A stretch of DNA of 64,000 nucleotides from Lachnospiraceae bacterium (GCA_017526745.1 JAFXQX010000029.1:124001-188000), one strand, 5' to 3'. Shown: positions 27,017 to 37,538, counted from the first letter of the stretch. Notes: generated from the letters alone by a model not told the origin. Program-made: numbers and translations.

Positions 27017-28246
27017 ATGAAGATTTACGAAGAACTGGTCGCCCGTGGCCTCATAGCCCAGGTGACGGATGAAGAAAGGATAAAGGAACTCGTCAATAAC
27101 GGCGAGGCTACGTTTTACATCGGTTTCGATCCGACGGCTGACAGCCTGCACGTCGGACATTTTATGGCACTGTGTCTTATGAAGAGGCTCCAGATGGCCG
27201 GGAATAAGCCTATAGCACTTCTCGGCGGAGGTACCGGGATGATCGGCGACCCCTCGGGAAAGACCGAGATGAGAAAGATGCTGACCCGGGAGGACATCGA
27301 TCATAATATTGAATGCTTCAAAAAACAGATGAGCCGTTTTATCGATTTCTCAGACGGCAAAGCCATCATGGTCAATAATGCCGACTGGCTTCTTGATCTT
27401 AACTATGTTGAGCTTCTGCGTGAAGTGGGAGCATATTTCCATGTAAACAATATGCTTCGTGCCGAATGCTACAGGCAGAGGCTTGAAAGAGACGGCGGAC
27501 TGTCATTCCTTGAATTCAATTACATGATAATGCAGAGTTATGATTTTCTTGAACTCTACAGAAGATACGGCTGTAACCTTCAGTTCGGAGGAGACGACCA
27601 GTGGAGCAATATGCTCGGCGGAAGAGAACTCATCAGGAAAAAGTACGGAGAGAAGAAAGCCGATGCGATGACGATCACGCTGCTCCTTAATTCCGAAGGA
27701 CAGAAGATGGGTAAGACTGTCGGAGGAGCTGTATGGCTCGATCCCGAAAAGACCAGCCCGTATGATTTTTACCAGTATTGGAGAAACGTTGATGATGCCG
27801 ATGTATTAAAGTGCATCCGCATGCTCACATTCCTTCCTCTTGAGCAGATCGACGAGATGGATACCTGGGAAGGAGCCAAGCTTAACGAGGCTAAAGAGAT
27901 CCTTGCATTTGAACTGACAAAGCTTGTGCATACCGAAGAGGAGGCAGTAAAAGCCAGAGATACAGCCAAGGCCATATTTGCATCGGGTGATTTTTCCAAT
28001 ATGCCGGAAGTATATATCGGACCGGATGATCTTAAGGACGGCCTTATCGATATTCAGTCCTTACTTATAAAGTGTGAGATGGCCACATCACGCGGAGATG
28101 CAAGACGCAGCATTGAAGGCGGCGGCGTTTCTGCCGGAGGCGAAAAGGTCACGGATATCTTCCAAAGCTTTAAGAGCGATGATCTTACCGGAGGCTTGGT
28201 GATCAAAAAAGGTAAAAAGAACTATAAGAAGATTATTTTCAGATAA
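27017..28246 (+). CDS. tyrS: tyrosyl-tRNA synthetase
   Basis: Charges tRNA-Tyr. The 409-residue product has the class I signatures HVGH (45-48) and KMGKT (the KMSKS equivalent, about residue 232), the tyrosine pocket with [10 protein letters not shown], and a C-terminal S4-like RNA-binding domain ending in the [10 protein letters not shown] stretch. GGAGG precedes the ATG. The region between the pckA terminator and this ATG is only about 84 nt, too short for a T-box leader. The stop codon overlaps the next start (TAATG). Confidence 0.97.
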   Translation: MKIYEELVARGLIAQVTDEERIKELVNNGEATFYIGFDPTADSLHVGHFMALCLMKRLQMAGNKPIALLGGGTGMIGDPSGKTEMRKMLTREDIDHNIECFKKQMSRFIDFSDGKAIMVNNADWLLDLNYVELLREVGAYFHVNNMLRAECYRQRLERDGGLSFLEFNYMIMQSYDFLELYRRYGCNLQFGGDDQWSNMLGGRELIRKKYGEKKADAMTITLLLNSEGQKMGKTVGGAVWLDPEKTSPYDFYQYWRNVDDADVLKCIRMLTFLPLEQIDEMDTWEGAKLNEAKEILAFELTKLVHTEEEAVKARDTAKAIFASGDFSNMPEVYIGPDDLKDGLIDIQSLLIKCEMATSRGDARRSIEGGGVSAGGEKVTDIFQSFKSDDLTGGLVIKKGKKNYKKIIFR

Positions 28247-29760
28247 TGAGCACAATGTATACGAATATACTTGAATATCTGTTTGAGTCTGCCGAAAAGT
28301 TTCCGGATAAATGTGCTTATTTTGATGAGAAGGTAAGCTATACATATTCGAGGATGCTGTCTGAGGTAAAGAGCATCGCAACTTTGCTCATTGAGGATCT
28401 TGGCCTTGTCCAAAAGCCCGTGATAGTATTCATGGATAAGTGTCCGATGGCACTTGCTTCATTCTGGGGAATAGTGGCAAGCCGGAATTTTTATGTGCCC
28501 ATCGATCTTGAAATGCCTGATATCAGGCTGAACCTTATAAAGGATAATCTCGATCCTGCTGCCATAATTACCGACAGGGACCATTATGAAAGGGCTTTGC
28601 GGTTTTCGGATAAAGTATATATATTTGACGATATGATAAAGACCGCTTCCGATGATACCCTTATCAGAAACAGGATGAGATCGGCCATCGATACGGATCC
28701 GATATATGTCCTTTATACGTCGGGTTCCACCGGTGTCCCGAAGGGCGTAGTTGTATGCCACAGGTCGCTCATCGATTATACCGAACAGTTTTCAACCGAG
28801 ATCGGGATTACATCTGAAGATGTCATTGCCAACCAGGCCCCATTTTATTTTGATGCCAGTCTTGTGGATATATACTGTACGCTCAGAAACGGGGCGACCA
28901 TGGGGATGGTCCCGATAGAGTACTTTTCGGTGCCTCTGCGTCTTTTGGAATTTTTGCAGAAGCATGAGATTACAACGATCCGCTGGGTTCCTTCGGCAAT
29001 GAAGATGGTTTCGGCATTTAAGGGGTTTAAGTCCATAAGACCCGATAAGCTTCGGAAGGTGATATTCGGAGCTGAAGCCATGCCGACAAAGGTATATAAT
29101 TACTGGAAAGCCAATTATCCCGATGCGGTATTTATCCAGAATTACGGCCCCACGGAGATCACAGGCGTATGTACATACCACATCATCAACGAAGATTACG
29201 ATGACGATGAGACGATCCCTATCGGAAGATCATTTAAGAATACGGAAGTATTTCTGCTTGATGAGGATGATAAGCTTATCACCGATCCCGATATAACCGG
29301 AGAGATATGCGTAAAAGGAAGCTGCCTGTCGCTCGGATATTACAACTTCCCCGAGAAGACACATGAAGTGTTCACGCAGAATCCTTTAAACAAGCTTTAT
29401 AATGAACTCATATACAGGACAGGGGATCTTGCCAGGTATAACGCCGACGGCGATCTTGTCTTCATATGCCGTAAGGATTTTCAGATAAAGCATATGGGAC
29501 ACAGGATAGAACTCGGTGAGATAGAGACTGCCGTTATGGCGATCCCCGATATGAAGAACGCGTGCTGCCTGTTTGATGACAAAGGGCAGAAGATAGTTCT
29601 GTTCTATGAAAGCGACAGGTGCGATGACATTTCTATAGGTGAAGCGCTATCCGAAAGGCTTCAGAGATACATGATACCGAACGTATACAGGAAGATGGAC
29701 CATATTCCCCTAAACAGGAACGGTAAGGTTGACAGGGTAAAGCTTAAAGAATTCATTTAA
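28246..29760 (+). CDS. DltA-like amino-acid adenylation enzyme
   Basis: An ANL-superfamily adenylating enzyme of 504 residues. It has the A3 core YTSGSTGVPKG (157-167), FYFDAS in the A4 position, NYGPTE (A5), YRTGDLA (A7), the A8 hinge and the terminal catalytic lysine in NRNGKVDR (A10). With the adjacent carrier protein, MBOAT protein and SGNH protein it matches the dltABCD layout, in which DltA activates D-alanine for teichoic-acid esterification. The substrate pocket differs from what I recall of DltA, so another amino acid or acyl group is possible. It overlaps tyrS by one base. Confidence 0.82.
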   Translation: MSTMYTNILEYLFESAEKFPDKCAYFDEKVSYTYSRMLSEVKSIATLLIEDLGLVQKPVIVFMDKCPMALASFWGIVASRNFYVPIDLEMPDIRLNLIKDNLDPAAIITDRDHYERALRFSDKVYIFDDMIKTASDDTLIRNRMRSAIDTDPIYVLYTSGSTGVPKGVVVCHRSLIDYTEQFSTEIGITSEDVIANQAPFYFDASLVDIYCTLRNGATMGMVPIEYFSVPLRLLEFLQKHEITTIRWVPSAMKMVSAFKGFKSIRPDKLRKVIFGAEAMPTKVYNYWKANYPDAVFIQNYGPTEITGVCTYHIINEDYDDDETIPIGRSFKNTEVFLLDEDDKLITDPDITGEICVKGSCLSLGYYNFPEKTHEVFTQNPLNKLYNELIYRTGDLARYNADGDLVFICRKDFQIKHMGHRIELGEIETAVMAIPDMKNACCLFDDKGQKIVLFYESDRCDDISIGEALSERLQRYMIPNVYRKMDHIPLNRNGKVDRVKLKEFI

Positions 29761-29779
29761 AAGGTTAACGGAGGTTGAG

Positions 29780-30013
29780 ATGAACAAGGACAGGATTATC
29801 GAGATATTGATGGAAGTACATCCCGAGGTCGATTATGAGACTGAGAACGGACTGATCGATAAGAGGATATTTGATTCATTTGATGTTGTCACGGTTGTCG
29901 GGGAACTGATGGATGAATTTGATATAGAGATAACAGCCGAGCATATGATCCCCGAGAACTTCAATTCGGCTGAAGCTATTGCCGAACTTGTCGAACAGTT
30001 AGAGGACGAGTGA
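29780..30013 (+). CDS. DltC-like acyl carrier protein
   Basis: A 77-residue acidic helical protein with the phosphopantetheine-attachment motif DSFD (Ser33) and typical carrier-protein spacing. It would carry the residue activated by the upstream adenylating enzyme as a thioester. GGAGG precedes the ATG. It lies between the adenylation and MBOAT genes and is separate from fatty-acid synthesis genes, which supports a dedicated carrier for this cluster. Confidence 0.88.
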   Translation: MNKDRIIEILMEVHPEVDYETENGLIDKRIFDSFDVVTVVGELMDEFDIEITAEHMIPENFNSAEAIAELVEQLEDE

Positions 30014-30017
30014 GACA

Positions 30018-31637
30018 ATGCCTTTCGTTTCGATCGAATTTGCGCTGTTCGTTACGGCAGCGCTTATACTGTATTATCTGATACCGAAAAGATTCAGATG
30101 GATCGTCCTTCTTGCGGCGAGTTATGTTTTCTATGCGATCTCCGATGTTCAGAACCTGTTTTATATCGTATTCACAACACTTACGGTATATGCATCGGCC
30201 GCATTTATGGAAAACAGGCAGAAAAGATCGAACGAATATCTTTCGGCCAACAGGGAAAGGCTTTCCAAGGACGAAAAAAAAGCCTACAAAGCTTCGGTAA
30301 AGAACAAACAGAAGCTGATCCTGTGGCTGTGTGTGATCTTAAACTTCGGAATACTGGTTCTTGTCAAGTATTTCAATCCCTGCCTTACGGCCGCACAGAA
30401 CTTTGCCATCGCATATTTTAACATGTTCAGGCTGAACATGTTTCATAATAGTGATTTTATCCCCTTTAAAAATTTCATAATGCCTTTGGGCATTTCTTTT
30501 TACACGTTTCAGAGTATCGGATATCTGATCGACATTTATTACGGAAAGTATGAAAGAGAGCATAACCTTTTCCGGTTTGCCCTCTATGTTTCCTTCTTTC
30601 CCCAGATAATACAGGGTCCCATCAGTCGTTTCGGCGATCTTTCAAAGGAACTGTATACTCCAGCATCGTTTGATTTTAACAATATTAGATCGGGTTTTTA
30701 CCGTGTTATGTGGGGACTGTTCAAAAAACTGATCGTCGCAGACAGGCTTGGCGGGTACATTTCCGCTACGATGGCGATGAAGGAAAACTACAAGGGGATA
30801 TACATTCTCCTGGCCCTTTTCTTTTATTCGATGCAGCTGTACGGCGATTTTTCCGGAGGTATCGATGTGGCAGTCGGGGTAGCGGAGATGTTTGGCATAA
30901 GATTGTTCGAGAACTTTGAAAGACCCTTCTTTTCCAAGTCGATCACCGAGTACTGGCAGAGATGGCATATCACGCTCGGTACATGGTTCAAGGACTATAT
31001 CTTTTATCCTCTGTCAGTGAACAGATCGATGATAAAGCTCGGAAAGACAGTCAGGGAAAAGGGCATGCCGACACTCGGGAAGAGGATACCGATATATCTG
31101 CCGATGCTTGCAGTTTGGATCGTTACCGGGATGTGGCACGGATCAACAGGCAAATATGTTGTATGGGGCCTGTGTAACTTCGTGTTCATCGTTCTCGGGA
31201 CCGAATTTGAACCGGTATCAAAAAAGATCATAGCATCCTTAAATCTTTCGGAAGGCAGCTTCCCTGTCCGCGCTTACAGGGTCGTAAAGACTTTTCTTCT
31301 AATGTCCTTCCTCAGGATATTTGATATCAGTCATGACACGATAGCTGCATTTACCGGCGTAAAGTATGCTTTTCTTGAATGGGGATCGTTTTCATGGGAG
31401 AAGGTATATAAGGACCTGCTCCTTCCCAAAGAGGATCTGATCGTAGTGATGATCGCGGTAGCCGTTATGTTCGTCTTTTCCCTCATACAGAGAAAGGGGA
31501 GTGTCAGGGCGCGGATATTCAACCTTCCCGTTCCTGTGCAGTGGATCATCCTCTCAGCCCTTATAGTTGCAGTCTCGGTGTTCGGATATTACGGAATGGG
31601 GTATGATGCGGCATCGTTTATTTACGGAAATATCTGA
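30018..31637 (+). CDS. MBOAT-family membrane O-acyltransferase (DltB/AlgI-like)
   Basis: A polytopic membrane protein of 539 residues with about ten or more spans. It carries the MBOAT signature: the invariant catalytic His374 in GMWHGST and a second conserved His317 in YWQRWHITLG, with the IQGPISRF and FSGGIDVA segments typical of the DltB/AlgI/PatA branch. These proteins move acyl groups across the membrane to extracellular polymers. An inserted charged cytoplasmic loop (about 66-100) is longer than in DltB. It starts 4 bp after the carrier-protein stop. Confidence 0.9.
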   Translation: MPFVSIEFALFVTAALILYYLIPKRFRWIVLLAASYVFYAISDVQNLFYIVFTTLTVYASAAFMENRQKRSNEYLSANRERLSKDEKKAYKASVKNKQKLILWLCVILNFGILVLVKYFNPCLTAAQNFAIAYFNMFRLNMFHNSDFIPFKNFIMPLGISFYTFQSIGYLIDIYYGKYEREHNLFRFALYVSFFPQIIQGPISRFGDLSKELYTPASFDFNNIRSGFYRVMWGLFKKLIVADRLGGYISATMAMKENYKGIYILLALFFYSMQLYGDFSGGIDVAVGVAEMFGIRLFENFERPFFSKSITEYWQRWHITLGTWFKDYIFYPLSVNRSMIKLGKTVREKGMPTLGKRIPIYLPMLAVWIVTGMWHGSTGKYVVWGLCNFVFIVLGTEFEPVSKKIIASLNLSEGSFPVRAYRVVKTFLLMSFLRIFDISHDTIAAFTGVKYAFLEWGSFSWEKVYKDLLLPKEDLIVVMIAVAVMFVFSLIQRKGSVRARIFNLPVPVQWIILSALIVAVSVFGYYGMGYDAASFIYGNI

Positions 31638-31683
31638 CTTGGTATAACTGCTGTTAATTAATAACCCAATATAGGCACGGATC

Positions 31684-32685
31684 ATGAAAAAGAACCTTAA
31701 GAATATACTTATCATACTGTTCAAGGCCGCACTTATCATCTTTCTTGCGGCAACGCTGAACAGGATCTTCATGCCCAAATATATATTTGAAAATCAGGAC
31801 GGACGTATAACCGGGGAGTATTATCCTTGTGCAAAGTATACGGACGTGGTCTTTGCCGGGCCTTCAACCGCTTTTTCCGGTATAGATCCTGCCGTTTTAT
31901 GGGATGAAGAGGGGATATCGTCATTTGTAAGGGCAAATGCATCACAGACCATGTGGATATCATATTATATGATAGAGGATGCCATTAAGTGCCGTAAACC
32001 CGAACTTGTATGCCTCGATGTCACGTTTATCAAATATGATGATGATTTTGTCGAGGAACCGAGTACGCGAAAAGCTCTTGACGGGATGCGCCTGTCACCC
32101 TCGAAGATAGAATGTGCCAGGGCATCGATGGGAAAGGATGAAAAGATCGCCGACTATATATATCCCTTGTTCAGATTTCATTCCAGATGGCAGGAACTGT
32201 CATGGGATGATATCAGATATGCATGGTATGATAAGCCCGTAACCCTTGCCGGATATATTGCGGACCGAAATATCGACGGAACGGATGAGGATGTGCTCGT
32301 TTATTCCCGCGGCGATTCGGATCCCATAGGTGCGAGGACCATGGATTATCTGGACAGGATCATAAGGCTGTGCAGGGAAAACGACATTCAGCTGATGCTG
32401 TTCAAGACCCCGGCATTTTCCGACAACTGGAGCAGCGATCTTGACAGTCAGATAGCTGCAAAAGCTTCGGAATACGGTCTTCCTTACATAAATTTTGACG
32501 CATATAATGACGACATAGGGCTGGATTACAAGCTGGATACGCCTGATCGGGGAAGCCATCTGAATGATACCGGAGCAAAAAAGTTTTCCTCATACCTCGG
32601 ACGATATATCAGACAAAACTATGCGGTTACCGACAGACGGCCCGATAAGAAGTATGTAAAACACTGGGAGAAACTGTTAAGGTAG
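31684..32685 (+). CDS. DltD-like SGNH-fold membrane-anchored protein
   Basis: The 333-residue product has one N-terminal membrane anchor (8-25) and an extracytoplasmic SGNH-hydrolase-like domain. A nucleophile-type Ser61 lies in FAGPSTAFSG, and a C-terminal His292 occurs in SHLNDTGAKK. DltD/AlgX-type proteins work with an MBOAT partner in transferring the acyl group to the final polymer. It lies 46 bp after the MBOAT gene without an obvious terminator, so it probably belongs to the same unit. The exact acceptor is unknown. Confidence 0.8.
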   Translation: MKKNLKNILIILFKAALIIFLAATLNRIFMPKYIFENQDGRITGEYYPCAKYTDVVFAGPSTAFSGIDPAVLWDEEGISSFVRANASQTMWISYYMIEDAIKCRKPELVCLDVTFIKYDDDFVEEPSTRKALDGMRLSPSKIECARASMGKDEKIADYIYPLFRFHSRWQELSWDDIRYAWYDKPVTLAGYIADRNIDGTDEDVLVYSRGDSDPIGARTMDYLDRIIRLCRENDIQLMLFKTPAFSDNWSSDLDSQIAAKASEYGLPYINFDAYNDDIGLDYKLDTPDRGSHLNDTGAKKFSSYLGRYIRQNYAVTDRRPDKKYVKHWEKLLR

Positions 32686-32702
32686 ATTCTGCCATTTTTT
32701 TC

Positions 32703-32731
32703 TTGTATATCGGGCAGATTCCATATATAAT
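32703..32731 (+). promoter_or_regulatory. sigma-A-type promoter of the 6S RNA
   Basis: TTGTAT (32703-32708) and TATAAT (32726-32731) are separated by 17 nt. The expected start near 32738 falls two bases before the 5' arm of the closing stem of the RNA. Confidence 0.75.
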
Positions 32732-32737
32732 CAAATT

Positions 32738-32919
32738 AACCTGAAATGTTCGAATAAGTTCTTGTAATTTTGAACCTACATCACTTTAAACGGGATTCCT
32801 ATATTGCCGGTCGGATGTCAGGCCTCGATCACAGTGGAAGGCAGAAGATACGGTTGCGGTTACCCACCTGGCATATACGCTAGGAGTCAAAATACAGGAA
32901 TCGGCATTTCGGGCCAATG
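32738..32919 (+). ncRNA. ssrS: probable 6S RNA
   Basis: This 359-nt gene-free stretch (32686-33044) holds a structured, non-coding transcript framed by a consensus promoter and an intrinsic terminator. The ends pair: CCTGAAATG (32740-32748) with CATTTCGGG (32905-32913). A second nested stem is GATTCCT (32794-32800) with AGGAATC (32896-32902). A side hairpin GTTC/GAAC (32758-32775) and central irregular stems complete a long, partly open rod. The end segments resemble E. coli 6S (CTGAGATGTTCG and CATCTCGG), which suggests the RNA polymerase-binding 6S regulator. Size is about 180 nt. No tmRNA, SRP or RNase P hallmarks are seen. Confidence 0.8.
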
Positions 32920-32948
32920 GATTCTATAGACTCTATAGAATCTTTTTT
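32920..32948 (+). terminator. intrinsic terminator of the 6S RNA gene
   Basis: GATTCTATAGA (32920-32930), one C, then the exact reverse complement (32932-32942), followed by six T. It is unusually A+T-rich for a terminator stem. Confidence 0.85.
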
Positions 32949-33044
32949 GTTTTATTTTTACCTTAATTATGCTATCATTCAAAAGTTGAGGATAAATTCT
33001 TATGGAGGATACCGGTATCTGTATCTTCCGGGAAAGGTTGGATA

Positions 33045-34109
33045 ATGAAAGACCATATAAAAGAACTGAACGAGAGGTTTACAAAGGAAATGTCGCAAGT
33101 ATGCGACCAGAGGAGCCTTGAGGAACTGCGTCTGGCATTTCTTTCCAAGAAAGGGCAGGTCTCCCAACTCATGTCAGAACTTGCCAAGATCCCTAATGAG
33201 CAGAAAAAAGAAGCCGGCGCTCTCATCAATTCATTCAAGCAGGATATCATCAAACGTTTTGACGATAAGCTTGAAGAGATCAAGAAAGCCGAAGAGGAAA
33301 GACTGATAAGCTCGGCGGAAAGCTATGACGAGTCGCTGCCCGAGAAGAGACGTAAGGGCTCATATCATCCCATAACACTCGTTCAGCGCGAACTGGAGCA
33401 GATATTTGCATCCATGGGATTTGATGTTGAGGATTACAGCGAGATAGTAGATGACTATCACTGCTTTGAAGCACTTAACATCCCGAAGTTTCATCCGGCA
33501 AGGGATATGCAGGATACATATTATCTGTCAACACCCAACCAGCTGTTAAAGAGCCATACATCTGCCGCACAGAATGCGATAATGTACAAGTACGGAAAAC
33601 TTCTCAAAGAAAACGGCAGACCCATCAGAGCGGTATTCCCGGGAAGGTGCTTTAGGAACGAGGCTATCGATGCATGTCATGAGAACACTTTCTTCCAGAT
33701 GGAAGGCATCATGATAGATAAGAACATATCGATTTCCAACCTCATATACTTTATGAAGACCATGCTTTCCGAGGTGTTTGAAAGGGATGTCACCGTCAGG
33801 CTCCGCCCGGGATTTTTCCCTTTTGTCGAACCCGGCTTTGAACTTGATATACAGTGCCTTATATGTAACGGAGACGGATGTCCTTCATGCAAGAATACGG
33901 GCTGGCTGGAACTGTGCCCCTGCGGAATGATCCATCCGAATGTGCTGAGAATGGGCGGGATCAATACGGAAGATGATCCTTATGCTTACACCGGATTTGC
34001 ATTCGGTCTGGGTCTTACGAGGCTTGCTATGATGAAATACGGTGTCAAGGATATACGTACGTTCAATGAAGGTGATCTTAACGCACTTTCACAGTTTGTT
34101 TCCAAATAG
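33045..34109 (+). CDS. pheS: phenylalanyl-tRNA synthetase alpha subunit
   Basis: Catalytic subunit of the alpha2beta2 enzyme that charges tRNA-Phe. The 354-residue product has an N-terminal coiled-coil arm (about 1-95), class II motif 2 (the GRCFRNEAIDACHENTFFQ region) and motif 3 (GFAFGLGLTRLAM). The Cys-rich loop CLICNGDGCPSCKNTGW is normal for this family in Firmicutes. The ATG follows GGAAAGG. pheT follows after 24 bp. The leader between the 6S terminator and the start is under 100 nt and shows no T-box signature. Confidence 0.97.
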   Translation: MKDHIKELNERFTKEMSQVCDQRSLEELRLAFLSKKGQVSQLMSELAKIPNEQKKEAGALINSFKQDIIKRFDDKLEEIKKAEEERLISSAESYDESLPEKRRKGSYHPITLVQRELEQIFASMGFDVEDYSEIVDDYHCFEALNIPKFHPARDMQDTYYLSTPNQLLKSHTSAAQNAIMYKYGKLLKENGRPIRAVFPGRCFRNEAIDACHENTFFQMEGIMIDKNISISNLIYFMKTMLSEVFERDVTVRLRPGFFPFVEPGFELDIQCLICNGDGCPSCKNTGWLELCPCGMIHPNVLRMGGINTEDDPYAYTGFAFGLGLTRLAMMKYGVKDIRTFNEGDLNALSQFVSK

Positions 34110-34133
34110 TATCTCTGACGGGAGGAAGAAGTA

Positions 34134-36500
34134 ATGTTTGTTTCCATGAACTGGATAAAAGATTTTGTGGACCTTGAAGGAGAGGATCTTGAAAAACTGA
34201 TCAAAAGGTTTACGTTATCTACTGCCGAAGTGGAAGGGATCGAGTATAAAGGATCGGATATCAGTGATGTCGTTGTCGGCGAGATTATCTCATGCGAGGA
34301 TCATCCTGATTCGGATCATCTGCATGTACTTAAGGTCGATGCGGGTTCCGAGGTATTTGATGTTGTCTGCGGTGCTCCGAACGCCAGATGCGGTATAAAG
34401 ACCGCATTTGCAAAGGTCGGTGGAAGCGTTTGCGGCATGAAGATAAAATCTGCCAAACTTCGCGGCGTTGTCTCTAACGGAATGTGCTGCTCGGGCAAGG
34501 AACTCGGGATAAGCGATGATCATTCGGGCATAATGGAACTTGACAGTTCGTACGCTAACGGAACCGATATCAAGACGATATTCCCCATAGACGATGTCAT
34601 ATTTGAGGTCGACAACAAGTCTCTTACAAACCGTCCGGATCTGTGGGGACATTACGGTATAGCACGAGAGTTTGCGGCACTTACCAAAAAGCCGTTAAAA
34701 GATCTTCCGGTAATGGAGGATGATTATACGGGAAGCGATAAGGTTGATATCACCATCGCCAAGCCCGATCTTTGTTACAGATATTCCTCCGTGAGAGTGG
34801 AGAACATTACAAAACACGTCAGTCCTGCCGTTATGCAGGTAAGGCTTTATTACTGCGGATCGCGTGCGATCAATCTTCTTGCGGACATAACAAACTATAT
34901 AATGCTGGAGCTCGGTCAACCCATGCATGCATTCGACGGTAAAAAGATCGGCAGGATTGTCGTGGATACTCCCGATAAAGACATTGAGTTTACGACTCTT
35001 GACGGTAATGTAAGACAGATCACGACCGATACTCTGATGATATATGACGATAAAACTCCGGTTGCGATCGCAGGCATCATGGGAGGACTGGACAGCGAGA
35101 TCGCTGATGATACCGAGTGTCTTGTCCTCGAGAGTGCGAATTTTGACGGCGTATGTGTCAGAAAGAGTGCCAGCCGTATGGCACTTCGTACCGATGCTTC
35201 CGCAAGGTATGAAAAGACTCTTGATCCCGAGATGACCCTTACGGCCGTAAAGAGATTCCTTAAGCTTCTCAATGATGCCGATAAGGGGGCCAGATGTGTT
35301 TCTCTTATATCCGATGTATATGTAAAACGCTATCCCGAGATCTCGATCGATTTTGATAAGGCATTTGTTGACCGCTATACGGGGATCGATATCTCGTCGG
35401 ATATGATAGAAGACACCCTTAAAGGCCTCGGTTTTGGTGTTGACAGAAGATCGGATGATTTTACCGTACACGTTCCGAGCTGGAGGGCTACAAAAGATAT
35501 TTCAATGCAGGCGGATATAGTCGAAGAGATAACTCGCATATACGGATATGATAACTTCGATATCAGGACAACGTTTGAGCCTCTTCTTCCCACAAGGCCA
35601 TCAATGGCCAAGATAAATGAGAATGCGGTCAAGGACATCCTCGTCAAAAGGTATGATCTTTGCGAGGTACATTCAAGGATCTGGTGTGATCCCGATGATC
35701 TGAAAGATCTCGGCCTCCCTCTTGAAGACAATGTCAGGCTTCTGGCCTCTTCGGAAGAAAAGGGAACCGGTGTACTTAGGACTTCACTTGTTTCATGCCT
35801 GCTCCCCTTTGTATATAAGAACAGGAGCTTTGATGATACTTTCGGTATTTTTGAGATCGGAAGGTGCGTAAAGGGTACAAAGGAAGACGGTACGGCCGAC
35901 GAGAGGCGTGATCTGTGCATAGTGCTGTATACCAAGGAAAAGAGCGAAAGATCCCTTTATATGGAAGGCGTTGATATCGTCAATACGATCGTTTCCGAGC
36001 AGAAGCATCTTAATGTCTCATATGTTAAGACCGAAACAGCGCATGCATGGCAGCATCCGAAGAACACTTCAAAGATATCGGCCGGCGGCATCGGGATCGG
36101 AACTATATGTACCCTTCATCCGTCCACTCTTAAAAAGATCGCCAAAAACTGTTTTGTTGTTTGCATAGAGATCGACATGGATCTGTTTGATTCGGTCGCA
36201 GCTTTGGCGCTTGAATTTGATGAGCCTTCAAGATTCCCCGCAGTAGATTACGACCTTTCGTTACTTGTTCCGGAAGGAGTAAGATTTGAGAGTATCTCTT
36301 CATGCTGGGACAGGAAGGATAATCCGGAGCTTTCCAAAGTGTCAGTTATAGATGTGTACGATACGGGAACACTAAAGTCCGTGACGGTTAGATTCTCATT
36401 TGTCCTTCCCGACAGAACACTTACTGGAGAGGAAGTTCAGAAGAGGATAGATGTGATAACGGATAAGCTTGCAAAACAAAACGTTATGATGCGGTCCTGA
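34134..36500 (+). CDS. pheT: phenylalanyl-tRNA synthetase beta subunit
   Basis: Non-catalytic subunit with tRNA binding and editing roles. In order, the 788-residue product has a tRNA-binding OB-fold domain (about 40-150), B3/B4 editing domain, B5 domain (around 400-470), a core class II-like domain and a C-terminal FDX-ACB anticodon-binding domain (about 690-788). The length matches the bacterial family. A GGGAGGAAG ribosome site precedes the ATG. queA starts 2 bp after the stop, so pheS-pheT-queA are probably co-transcribed. Confidence 0.97.
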   Translation: MFVSMNWIKDFVDLEGEDLEKLIKRFTLSTAEVEGIEYKGSDISDVVVGEIISCEDHPDSDHLHVLKVDAGSEVFDVVCGAPNARCGIKTAFAKVGGSVCGMKIKSAKLRGVVSNGMCCSGKELGISDDHSGIMELDSSYANGTDIKTIFPIDDVIFEVDNKSLTNRPDLWGHYGIAREFAALTKKPLKDLPVMEDDYTGSDKVDITIAKPDLCYRYSSVRVENITKHVSPAVMQVRLYYCGSRAINLLADITNYIMLELGQPMHAFDGKKIGRIVVDTPDKDIEFTTLDGNVRQITTDTLMIYDDKTPVAIAGIMGGLDSEIADDTECLVLESANFDGVCVRKSASRMALRTDASARYEKTLDPEMTLTAVKRFLKLLNDADKGARCVSLISDVYVKRYPEISIDFDKAFVDRYTGIDISSDMIEDTLKGLGFGVDRRSDDFTVHVPSWRATKDISMQADIVEEITRIYGYDNFDIRTTFEPLLPTRPSMAKINENAVKDILVKRYDLCEVHSRIWCDPDDLKDLGLPLEDNVRLLASSEEKGTGVLRTSLVSCLLPFVYKNRSFDDTFGIFEIGRCVKGTKEDGTADERRDLCIVLYTKEKSERSLYMEGVDIVNTIVSEQKHLNVSYVKTETAHAWQHPKNTSKISAGGIGIGTICTLHPSTLKKIAKNCFVVCIEIDMDLFDSVAALALEFDEPSRFPAVDYDLSLLVPEGVRFESISSCWDRKDNPELSKVSVIDVYDTGTLKSVTVRFSFVLPDRTLTGEEVQKRIDVITDKLAKQNVMMRS

Positions 36501-36502
36501 TA

Positions 36503-37537
36503 ATGAAGACGTCTGAATTTTACTATGATCTTCCCGCCGAACTGATAGCGCAGGATCCTCTTTCGGACAGATCCTCATCAAGACTGATGGTGATAGATCC
36601 GTCCGATAAAAGCATAGAACATAAAACATTTTGTGATATAAAAGAATACTTAAGAAGCGGAGACTGCCTTGTGTTAAACGATACAAAGGTCATTCCCGCA
36701 AGACTGCTCGGTACAAAAGATACCGGCGCTGCCGTTGAGGTGTTCCTGCTAAAAAGGGTCAGCGATCATGAATGGGAATGCCTTGTAAAGCCGGGGAAAA
36801 GACTCAAAGAAGGTGCAAAAGTTTCTTTCGGTGACGGGGAACTGTCCGGCCTTATAGCAAGATCCCTTCCGGACGGAAACAGGATCGTAAGATTCGATTA
36901 CGAAGGGATATTTGAAGAAGTTCTTGACCGGCTGGGCCAGATGCCGCTTCCGCCTTATATCACCCATAAACTTGCCGACAAAAACAGATATCAGACTGTA
37001 TATGCCAGATATGAAGGCAGTGCCGCCGCACCGACCGCAGGGCTGCATTTTACGAATGAACTCCTTGATGAGATAAGATCGATGGGGGTCGGGATCTGCT
37101 TTGTGACCCTCCATGTCGGACTTGGGACCTTCCGGCCCGTAAAATCAGCTGATATCAGTGATCATCATATGCACAGCGAGTGGTATGAGATAACAAAAGA
37201 AGCCGCGGATATGATCAACGCTACAAAAACTGCAGGCCATCGCGTTATATGTGTCGGGACAACAAGCTGCAGGACCATAGAGTCGGCAGCAGATGATAAC
37301 GGGAGAGTCTTTGCAAAAAGCGGTCAGACCGATATCTTCATTTATCCGGGATATAAGTTCAAGGTATTGGACGGCCTTATAACAAACTTCCATCTACCCG
37401 AGAGTACGCTGCTGATGCTTGTAAGTGCTCTTGCCGGAAAGGATTTTGTCCTGTCGGCATACCGGGAGGCGATCGAAAAAAGATACAGGTTCTTCTCGTT
37501 TGGGGATGCGATGTTCATAGCTTCCAAAGCGTCGTAA
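36503..37537 (+). CDS. queA: S-adenosylmethionine:tRNA ribosyltransferase-isomerase
   Basis: Transfers and isomerises the ribose of SAM onto 7-aminomethyl-7-deazaguanine in tRNA, making epoxyqueuosine at the wobble position of GUN-anticodon tRNAs. The 344-residue product has the family N-terminus ([13 protein letters not shown]), the [10 protein letters not shown] segment, [10 protein letters not shown] and the C-terminal [16 protein letters not shown] motif. No other queuosine gene is in the window. It lies 2 bp after pheT. Confidence 0.97.
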   Translation: MKTSEFYYDLPAELIAQDPLSDRSSSRLMVIDPSDKSIEHKTFCDIKEYLRSGDCLVLNDTKVIPARLLGTKDTGAAVEVFLLKRVSDHEWECLVKPGKRLKEGAKVSFGDGELSGLIARSLPDGNRIVRFDYEGIFEEVLDRLGQMPLPPYITHKLADKNRYQTVYARYEGSAAAPTAGLHFTNELLDEIRSMGVGICFVTLHVGLGTFRPVKSADISDHHMHSEWYEITKEAADMINATKTAGHRVICVGTTSCRTIESAADDNGRVFAKSGQTDIFIYPGYKFKVLDGLITNFHLPESTLLMLVSALAGKDFVLSAYREAIEKRYRFFSFGDAMFIASKAS

Positions 37538-37538
37538 C

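Noticed and set aside
28246-32685. Naming the cluster dltABCD outright
   Set aside because: Gene order is A-C-B-D and the substrate pocket was not confirmed as D-alanine-specific. Homology at fold level only supports a dlt-like label.
32686-32720. Partial inverted repeat (TCTGCC/GGCAGA) after the DltD-like gene
   Set aside because: The stem is only six pairs, the T-run lies in the loop rather than after the stem, and the region overlaps the 6S promoter. Not supported as a terminator.
32949-33044. T-box or attenuator leader for pheST
   Set aside because: No T-box sequence, no Phe-rich leader peptide and no alternative terminator. A short palindrome GATACCGGTATC has no following T-run.
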